Assembly (NCBI GenBank): GCA_021849995.1
Contig: JAJZSC010000055.1
Span: 1-11,104, forward strand
DNA length: 11,104 nt
DNA from: Bacillota bacterium
GTDB taxonomy: Bacteria; Bacillota; Desulfitobacteriia; Desulfitobacteriales; Desulfitobacteriaceae
Direction: 5' to 3'
The notes under the pieces are model-generated. The model ran no database searches, was not told the origin of the DNA, and saw nothing but the letters and a program-made list of their open reading frames with translations. Shown in pieces: positions 6,015 through 11,104 of this stretch. How positions within the stretch are numbered: the first letter of the stretch is position 1; every line of letters starts with the position of its first letter. The position numbers and the translations under genes are program-made.

Positions 6015-7370
6015 ATGCACAAAACTTGGCAAACCATAACCCTGATTGGTCTTATCCTTATAACGGTCGGAGTACTAGTATTCGGTTGTGCTCAAAAAGC
6101 CCCTACCCCACCTACATCTGCCACTATTCCTGAGGGAGAACTCGATCCCGCTGTTTGGGGAAAGGTATATCCAGATCATTATGCCAGTTATCTTAAGCAA
6201 AAAGAACAAACTAAAGGAAATTCCAAGTATGGTGGTTCTGTTCCCGAATCGCATCTTAAAGAAGCTCCAATTCAGGTTAAGCTCTTTGCAGGGTACCCAT
6301 TCTCAGAAGACTATAACGAAGAGCGGGGGCATGTTTGGGCTTTAGAGGATGTAACCGGAACCCAACGTGTAGGCCCCAAAACGATCAGTTCCTGCTGGAA
6401 TTGCAAAAGCCCAAACGTAAAACCCCTTGTTGACAAAATGGGAGATTCTTTCTGGGCAACTCCGTTTGCCGATCTTAAGGACCAAATCAAACACCCAATA
6501 GCCTGTGCCAACTGCCATGATGCCAAGACCATGGCCCTGACAATTACTAGTTATCCTTTGTTGGATGCCCTTAAGACCAGGGGAATTGACCCGAGTAAAT
6601 TTAGCCGTCAAGAAATGCGAACAATGGTATGCGCTCAATGTCATGTCGAATATTTCTTTAAACCGGACAATAAAAAGGTAACTTTCCCGTGGAAATACGG
6701 GCTAAAAATGGACGATGCTGAAAAACTATACGAGGAGATTAACTTCAAGGATTGGGATCATAAGGAAAGCCAGGCTCCCATGCTCAAAGCTCAACACCCA
6801 GATTATGAGTTGTTCTCTACAGGTGTGCATGCTGCCAATGGTGTAGCCTGTGCCGACTGCCATATGCCCTATGTCAAACAAGGCCAGACTAAAATATCTT
6901 CCCACCACTTGCAAAGTCCACTTAATCATATTTCGCAGTCCTGTCAAACCTGCCATAAACAAAGCGAATCCTACCTGAAGGATCAAGTAATCGGCACCCA
7001 AGATTCAGTCTTTAAGACAAAGGTTGCCCTGGAAACAGCACTCTCAGAAGCAATTGACGCTATCACCGCAGCATCCAAAAATTCTGCAGCAAAAGCAGAC
7101 ATGATGAACCAAGCCCGCTCACTACATAGAAAGGCACAATGGCGTTGGGATTATATATCAGCTGAAAACAGCATGGGCTGGCATAGCCCGAAGGAAGCAC
7201 TAAGAGTTCTCGGCGAAGGCATAGATCTAGCACGTCAAGCCCAACTAAAAGCTAACTTAGCAATCGGTGCTGCGGCAGGAGGTGCAGCAGGAGCAGATGC
7301 CGGTAAAACGCCAGGATCTGGAACTGCAGTAGATGCAGCTGGACCTGGTGCTACTCCGAAACAACCATAA
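6015..7370 (+). CDS. nrfA: NrfA, pentaheme cytochrome c nitrite reductase (ammonia-forming), lipoprotein
   Basis: NrfA reduces nitrite to ammonium with six electrons. Five heme sites are visible in the 451-residue protein: the active-site heme CWNCK (127-131) with lysine as ligand, then CANCH (164-168), CAQCH (206-210), CADCH (279-283) and CQTCH (310-314). Likely active-site residues are R118, Y213 and H261 (in KAQHPDYE), and E212, Y213, K258 and Q260 probably form the calcium site, by comparison with E. coli NrfA. H390 in MGWHSP fits a distal heme ligand. The N-terminus has a signal peptide ending in a lipobox (VFGC, Cys25), so the enzyme is probably lipid-anchored outside the membrane. GGAGGT lies 8 bases before the ATG. 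Residues from about 415 form an Ala/Gly/Pro-rich tail beyond the catalytic fold. A terminator follows. Confidence 0.97.
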   Translation: MHKTWQTITLIGLILITVGVLVFGCAQKAPTPPTSATIPEGELDPAVWGKVYPDHYASYLKQKEQTKGNSKYGGSVPESHLKEAPIQVKLFAGYPFSEDYNEERGHVWALEDVTGTQRVGPKTISSCWNCKSPNVKPLVDKMGDSFWATPFADLKDQIKHPIACANCHDAKTMALTITSYPLLDALKTRGIDPSKFSRQEMRTMVCAQCHVEYFFKPDNKKVTFPWKYGLKMDDAEKLYEEINFKDWDHKESQAPMLKAQHPDYELFSTGVHAANGVACADCHMPYVKQGQTKISSHHLQSPLNHISQSCQTCHKQSESYLKDQVIGTQDSVFKTKVALETALSEAIDAITAASKNSAAKADMMNQARSLHRKAQWRWDYISAENSMGWHSPKEALRVLGEGIDLARQAQLKANLAIGAAAGGAAGADAGKTPGSGTAVDAAGPGATPKQP

Positions 7371-7410
7371 CTAGAAGTATTGATACTAGTAATGCGTGAC
7401 AGGATAGACA

Positions 7411-7447
7411 AAAGAGGATTAGCCAAATTGGTTAATCCTGCTTTTTT
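7411..7447. terminator. Bidirectional intrinsic terminator between nrfA and cysK
   Basis: AGGATTAGCC (7415-7424) pairs with GGTTAATCCT (7430-7439) over 10 positions, one a G-U wobble, around a 5-base loop. On the plus strand GC and six T's follow (7442-7447), a good terminator for nrfHA. On the minus strand the stem is followed by CTTTTGTCT, a weaker run that can end the convergent cysK transcript. It lies 44 bp after the nrfA stop and 145 bp beyond the cysK stop. Confidence 0.8.
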
Positions 7448-7591
7448 CAAAAAGATTAAATTATTTACTGACTTAAGCATATAAAGAGTAATCACGTTAT
7501 GCAAAATACATTTTCCTTAGAGCTCTAGATAGAATAATCATTTAGCTTTAATAATTGTTACCTAGAACTTTATATAGCTTCAAGCGTGCTT

Positions 7592-8512
7592 TTAGCGAAC
7601 ATCATACAATTCGGTACTTAGATATCTTTCTCCTGTATCTGGAGCTACTACTACAATAGTTTTCCCTGCTCCGAGCTTCTTCGCCTCCTCTAGTGCAGCC
7701 CAAACAGCCGCTCCTGATGAAATCCCTACTAAAAGCCCTTCCTCTTTGGCCATACGTCGTGCGATGTTCATCGCATCTTCGTTAGAAACTTTTGTAATAA
7801 CATCAAGCAATTCTCGATTCAATACGGGTGGTACAAATCCTGCTCCTATACCCTGAATCTTGTGAGGCCCTGCGTTTCCACCGGATATTACAGGGGAAGC
7901 AGCAGGTTCTACTCCCACAATTCTTAGATTACTCCAGTGCTTTTTCAGAATCTCCCCTGCTCCTGTTATTGTTCCTCCGGTTCCGATACCAGCTACGAAG
8001 CAATCTATTTGATCCATCTGATCTATAAGTTCAAGAGCAGTAGTTAAGCGATGGGTTTGTGGATTAGCCGCATTTTCAAATTGTTGCGGCATAAAGTAGC
8101 CCGGATTTTCCTTAACTAATCTTTGAGCCTCCTCAATTGCTCCTTTCATACCTTGAGACCCAGGAGTGAGAACAAATTCTGCTCCATAAGCTGCCATCAA
8201 CATTCTTCTCTCAATACTCATTGTCTCTGGCATCACTACTATCATCCTATACCCCCGGTCAGCAGCAATCATGGAAAGTCCGATTCCAGTATTTCCACTG
8301 GTAGGTTCTATAATTGTACCACCGGGTTTAAGTAACCCCTGCTCCTCAGCTGCTAGAATCATGCCCCAAGCGATCCTATCTTTAACACTGCCACCAGGGT
8401 TAAAATACTCAAGTTTTACATAAACGTTAGCACAATTAGGTTTCAATAAACGTTTCAGTTTTACCAAAGGAGTCTGTCCGATTAAATCCGTAATTGATTC
8501 CACTACCTTCAT
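7592..8512 (-). CDS. cysK: Cysteine synthase (O-acetylserine sulfhydrylase)
   Basis: This pyridoxal-phosphate enzyme makes cysteine from O-acetylserine and sulfide in the cytoplasm. The 306-residue protein shows GSVKDR with the cofactor lysine at K44, the substrate loop TSGNTG (71-76), the phosphate-binding GTGGT (177-181), HKIQGIGAGFVP (217-228), SSGAA (265-269) and the C-terminal PDTGERYLST. All are typical of CysK-type fold-II enzymes at standard length. The start is set at ATG 8512-8510 because GAGGTG lies 7 bases upstream. The longer frame from TTG 8527 would code through that site. A near-consensus sigma-A promoter is 39 bases upstream, so the gene can be transcribed apart from the hyp genes. 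Whether it favours acetylserine or another activated serine cannot be told from the sequence. The leader is about 30 bases, too short for a riboswitch or T-box. Confidence 0.95.
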   Translation of the reverse strand: MKVVESITDLIGQTPLVKLKRLLKPNCANVYVKLEYFNPGGSVKDRIAWGMILAAEEQGLLKPGGTIIEPTSGNTGIGLSMIAADRGYRMIVVMPETMSIERRMLMAAYGAEFVLTPGSQGMKGAIEEAQRLVKENPGYFMPQQFENAANPQTHRLTTALELIDQMDQIDCFVAGIGTGGTITGAGEILKKHWSNLRIVGVEPAASPVISGGNAGPHKIQGIGAGFVPPVLNRELLDVITKVSNEDAMNIARRMAKEEGLLVGISSGAAVWAALEEAKKLGAGKTIVVVAPDTGERYLSTELYDVR

Positions 8513-8519
8513 ATCAAAA

Positions 8520-8525
8520 CACCTC
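8520..8525 (-). promoter_or_regulatory. Ribosome binding site that fixes the cysK start
   Basis: GAGGTG on the minus strand, 7 bases before ATG 8512-8510 and inside the longer TTG-started frame, which makes that frame's first five codons untranslated leader. Confidence 0.8.
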
Positions 8526-8551
8526 AATTCATATCGGATTACTATGATTTA

Positions 8552-8580
8552 ATTGTATTCGTTAGAGTTATTATTGTCAA
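8552..8580 (-). promoter_or_regulatory. Sigma-A promoter for cysK
   Basis: A perfect -35 TTGACA (8580-8575) and a -10 TACAAT (8557-8552) are 17 bases apart on the minus strand. The -10 ends 39 bases before the cysK ATG. This is the best promoter in the window. It starts 22 bp after the DUF3842 stop, with no GC-rich terminator hairpin between them. Confidence 0.85.
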
Positions 8581-8602
8581 ATATAAAAAATAATTTTCAA
8601 GT

Positions 8603-9040
8603 TTAAGTATTTTCACCTGATATGATATTTCGCTCGTTAAATCGTTTTTCTACCTCATCTACCAGCGCTTCTACTTGGTGTGGTAACGGGATACGATTAA
8701 CCCCTACAATAAACAAATTCCCACGTTGAATAGGTAACAGAATCTTTTCAACCTTAGCCGCTGAAACTACCGCAGCAACAGATGGAGTAATTTCTCCCAA
8801 CATTCCATGAACTGTTACAATGCCGATTGATCCTACAATTAAATCTACTCTGTCTGAGTTAAAGCAAATTGCTGCTTCACCGGAAGCCCCTTCAGTGGCA
8901 CCAGCCCGCAGCATCGCCCCCGTTGCTAAGGCATTTGTACCTAAAGCAAGGATTTCAAGATTAGGGATTCTTTTACGCAATTGTTCTACTATATGTTTTC
9001 CGATACCGCCACCTTGCCCATCTATTACAGCGACTCTCAT
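8603..9040 (-). CDS. DUF3842 family protein of unknown function
   Basis: A 145-residue soluble protein. It opens with MRVAVIDGQGGGIGKHIVEQL, a beta strand and glycine-rich loop like a nucleotide-binding Rossmann fold. Further alternating segments follow: LEILALGTNALATGAMLRAGA, VDLIVGSIGIVTVHGMLGEITP and VEKILLPIQRGNLFIVGV. This matches my memory of the DUF3842 family found in anaerobic Firmicutes, whose function is not known. The start is set at ATG 9040-9038, with AAGGAG 7 bases upstream. A longer frame from 9115 would add 25 residues unlike the family and overlap the end of hypE. The gene lies 43 bp after hypE on the same strand and is probably co-transcribed with hypDE. A link to hydrogenase maturation or metal handling is possible but rests on position only. 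Confidence 0.75.
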   Translation of the reverse strand: MRVAVIDGQGGGIGKHIVEQLRKRIPNLEILALGTNALATGAMLRAGATEGASGEAAICFNSDRVDLIVGSIGIVTVHGMLGEITPSVAAVVSAAKVEKILLPIQRGNLFIVGVNRIPLPHQVEALVDEVEKRFNERNIISGENT

Positions 9041-9047
9041 GTTTCCT

Positions 9048-9053
9048 CTCCTT
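9048..9053 (-). promoter_or_regulatory. Ribosome binding site that fixes the DUF3842 start
   Basis: AAGGAG on the minus strand, 7 bases before ATG 9040-9038. It supports the short start over the longer frame that would overlap hypE. Confidence 0.75.
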
Positions 9054-9083
9054 AAAAACAATTTAAATATATAATTCAATAGC

Positions 9084-10079
9084 TTAACAGATCCTCGGCA
9101 GGTGTTCTCCCTCAAGCATAGGAACTATACGTTTTGATCCAAAAACTGTCTCTAACAAAACAAGACCAGGTTCTTCATTATCAAGTACTTTACCTATACA
9201 AGCAGCGTTAATACCTAATGGATGCCGATGCATCCTTTCAAGCACATCTTCTGCTGCCTCCGGTGAAACAACAACCAATGATTTTCCTTCATTTGCGAGG
9301 TAAAGAGGATCTAAACCCAACATTCCACAGGCACCTTCAACCCCTGATTGAAGAGGCAGCTTCTCTTCTTCAATCATGATACAAACACCTGCTTGTCTTG
9401 CCAACTCATTAAGAGTTGTCCCGACTCCTCCCCGGGTAGGATCTCTCATGCATTTTACACCTTGCATGAAGAACTCGTCTATCAAGCCGTTTAAAGGTGC
9501 ACAATCACTTATTACAGGGGTATCAAACTGTAACCCCTCTCTTTCAGATAATACGGCAATTTCATGATCCCCTATCGTACCAGTAACTAAAATTAAATCA
9601 CCGGATTGTATGAAGGCTGGATCTACGGTATGGTTTTTTACGTAACCTATTCCAGTTGTGTTAATAAAGATTCCATCAGCATTACCTTTTTCAACCACTT
9701 TAGTATCCCCTGCCACCACACAAACTCCGGCTTCAGACGCAGTTTCAGCAATACTGGCTACTATCTTCTCAAGGTCCGAAATTAAAAATCCTTCTTCGAT
9801 AATTAGTCCTACAGTTAAGAACTTTGCTTCTGCACCACTCACAGCAAGATCATTTATAGTCCCGCAAACTGCGAGTTTTCCAATATCTCCACCTTTAAAG
9901 AATAATGGTGATATGACAAACGAATCAGTAGTAACTGCTATAGATGGGCTACCAGGCACGATGGCAGCATCATTCATTTTATCTAAATAGGAGTTAGTAA
10001 AATGTTTCTTTAATATTGTATTTACTAGCTCATGGCTCAGTCTGCCCCCACTTCCATGAGCTAAACTTATTCGTTCCAT
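9084..10079 (-). CDS. hypE: Hydrogenase maturation protein HypE
   Basis: HypE dehydrates a thiocarboxamide on its C-terminal cysteine to thiocyanate, using ATP, and hands the cyanide to the iron carried by HypC-HypD for [NiFe]-hydrogenase assembly. The 331-residue protein has the PurM/AIRS-like layout: AHGSGGRLSHEL at the N-terminus, TTDSFVISPLFFKGGDIGKLAV and GTINDLAVSGA in the first domain, MRDPTRGGVGTTLNELA in the middle, and the diagnostic C-terminus LPRIC, with the carrier cysteine at 331. The ATG follows the hypD TAA with no gap (TAAATG), and its ribosome binding site (AAGGAAGGT) is inside the end of hypD, so translation is coupled. Length is normal and all key elements are present. Confidence 0.97.
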   Translation of the reverse strand: MERISLAHGSGGRLSHELVNTILKKHFTNSYLDKMNDAAIVPGSPSIAVTTDSFVISPLFFKGGDIGKLAVCGTINDLAVSGAEAKFLTVGLIIEEGFLISDLEKIVASIAETASEAGVCVVAGDTKVVEKGNADGIFINTTGIGYVKNHTVDPAFIQSGDLILVTGTIGDHEIAVLSEREGLQFDTPVISDCAPLNGLIDEFFMQGVKCMRDPTRGGVGTTLNELARQAGVCIMIEEEKLPLQSGVEGACGMLGLDPLYLANEGKSLVVVSPEAAEDVLERMHRHPLGINAACIGKVLDNEEPGLVLLETVFGSKRIVPMLEGEHLPRIC

Positions 10080-11104
10080 TTAGTCTACCTTCCTTTGCCT
10101 ATATCTATAAAAGGCTGAACACGCCCCCTCGGACGATACCATACATGGACCTACCGGATTCAGCGGTGTACAGCGCCTGGCAAACAGCGGGCATTCTTTA
10201 GGATCCATTCGTCCTTTAAGAATATCCCCGCAACGACAACCCGGTATAGCAGGAGATTCAAACTTTGGTAGGGAAAACTTTTGTTCCGCATCCCAATTTT
10301 CATACTCCCTCCGGATTTTAAGCCCCCCCAAAGGAATTACTCCGATACCCCGGAACTTAGCGTCAGATGGTTCAAACACTCTGTCAATAGTGGCTTGTGC
10401 TTGAGCATTCCCTTCCCTTTTTACAACCCGGATGTATTGTATCTCGATTTCAGCGCGACACTCCCTCCTTTGGCGGAGCAACATAACTATTCCCTCTAAG
10501 ATGTCGACCCCTTCAAAACCTGCCACTACCCCGGGTGTTTTGTACTCTTTTGCCATAAACTCTATCTGAGAAGTACCGATTACTGCACAAGCATGGCCCG
10601 GATCCAGAAAACCGTCTACTTTAAGCTCCCGATCCTCTGCTAAAGTTCTAAGAACGGGTGGAACAAGCTTATGAAGAGAAAGAACACTGTAATTTCTTAT
10701 CCCCTCTTTTTTAGCAATTTCAAGGCTTACCCCTACAGTTGGAACGGTTGTCTCAAACCCAACCCCGAGGAATACTACCTCACGGTCAGGATTGCTGCGG
10801 GCTATGTCCAAAGCATCTAAGGTTGAATAAACAATTCTTACGTCTGCTCCTTCTCCTCGAAGTTGCTGTAGACTTCCCTGACTTCCTGGTACACGAATCA
10901 TATCACCAAAAGTTACGAGTGTCACTTTTGGCTGTTTGGCAAGATAAAGAAAACGGTCTATTTCACTGTTATCAGTTACACATACCGGGCAACCAGGGCC
11001 AGATATAAGTTTTATATTTTTTGGAAGTAATTCGCGCAAGCCATTCTTAGCTATCGATACAGTATGGGTTCCGCAAACTTCCATGACTGTAAAAGGCTTA
11101 TCCG
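10080..11104 (-). CDS. hypD: Hydrogenase maturation protein HypD, N-terminus cut by window edge
   Basis: HypD is the [4Fe-4S] scaffold protein that, with HypC, binds the iron atom while its CN and CO ligands are added. The visible 340 residues start inside the gene at DKPFTVMEVCGTHT. The frame is open to the window edge and HypD proteins usually carry about 30 more residues before this motif, so the methionine at 11084 is internal and not the start. Diagnostic cysteines are present: MEVCGTHT, GPGCPVCVT, and the cluster-type set near the C-terminus in GCRCGDILKG, KECPLFARRCTP, NPVGPCMVSSEGAC. The C-terminus is complete and hypE starts immediately after the stop. The other hyp genes and any hydrogenase lie outside the window. 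Confidence 0.97.
   Translation of the reverse strand, partial: DKPFTVMEVCGTHTVSIAKNGLRELLPKNIKLISGPGCPVCVTDNSEIDRFLYLAKQPKVTLVTFGDMIRVPGSQGSLQQLRGEGADVRIVYSTLDALDIARSNPDREVVFLGVGFETTVPTVGVSLEIAKKEGIRNYSVLSLHKLVPPVLRTLAEDRELKVDGFLDPGHACAVIGTSQIEFMAKEYKTPGVVAGFEGVDILEGIVMLLRQRRECRAEIEIQYIRVVKREGNAQAQATIDRVFEPSDAKFRGIGVIPLGGLKIRREYENWDAEQKFSLPKFESPAIPGCRCGDILKGRMDPKECPLFARRCTPLNPVGPCMVSSEGACSAFYRYRQRKVD

Noticed and set aside
5900..6133. Plus-strand open frame across the nrfH-nrfA junction
   Set aside because: It overlaps both genes in another frame, has no recognisable domain, and nrfH and nrfA account for the sequence.
7366..7400. Small inverted repeat AGTAT/ATACT just after the nrfA stop
   Set aside because: Only five pairs with a two-base loop and no T-run; the strong terminator at 7411-7447 is the better explanation.
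7235..7504. Minus-strand frame covering the end of nrfA and the terminator
   Set aside because: Its Ala/Pro-rich end is just the complement of the NrfA tail, and the frame reads through the terminator hairpin.
8513..8602. Possible T-box or SAM riboswitch in front of cysK
   Set aside because: The promoter leaves a leader of only about 30 bases, too short for either, and no fold is visible.
1..11104. CRISPR arrays, insertion sequences, tRNA or rRNA genes
   Set aside because: No regularly spaced repeats, transposase-like frames, terminal inverted repeats or recognisable RNA genes were seen on either strand.

Overview
The window looks like a low-to-mid GC, spore-forming, anaerobic Firmicute of the class Clostridia, probably close to Desulfitobacterium/Desulfosporosinus-type Peptococcaceae. 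This rests on four things: a yebC–(BofC-like)–ruvC–ruvA–ruvB–(SpoIID-like) gene order, strong AGGAGG-type ribosome binding sites, a lipoprotein NrfA as expected in a cell with one membrane, and hydrogenase maturation genes. The genus is an inference; no rRNA or other decisive marker is present.

Positions 1-5174, all on the minus strand, read from right to left. They hold a MATE-family transporter; yebC with a good sigma-A promoter and a likely terminator behind it; a small membrane-anchored BofC-like protein; the Holliday-junction genes ruvC, ruvA and ruvB; and the first 65 codons of an exported protein that is probably SpoIID-like. The BofC-like gene and ruvC each have their Shine-Dalgarno sequence inside an inverted repeat, which suggests translational control.

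Positions 5175-5514 are a 340-bp divergent intergenic region, AT-rich, with candidate promoters in both directions. Positions 5515-7370 on the plus strand encode the two-gene respiratory nitrite-ammonification module: nrfH, a membrane tetraheme quinol dehydrogenase, and nrfA, a pentaheme nitrite reductase with a CWNCK active-site heme. NrfH passes electrons from menaquinol to NrfA on the outer face of the membrane. NrfH has an unusual CX3CH first heme motif and NrfA has an Ala/Gly/Pro-rich tail. A bidirectional intrinsic terminator closes the unit.

Positions 7592-11104, minus strand again, hold hypD (cut by the window edge), hypE (start codon directly after the hypD stop), a DUF3842 protein of unknown function, and cysK behind a near-consensus sigma-A promoter. 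HypD and HypE build the Fe(CN)2CO centre of [NiFe] hydrogenases. CysK makes cysteine from O-acetylserine and sulfide.

No mobile element, CRISPR array, tRNA or rRNA was seen. Most of the window is ordinary conserved gene content. The points worth a second look are the two Shine-Dalgarno hairpins, the NrfH heme-1 motif, the NrfA tail, and the DUF3842 gene next to hypDE. Three genes need start sites downstream of their longest reading frames (BofC-like, cysK, DUF3842), because the ribosome binding site lies inside the longer frame.
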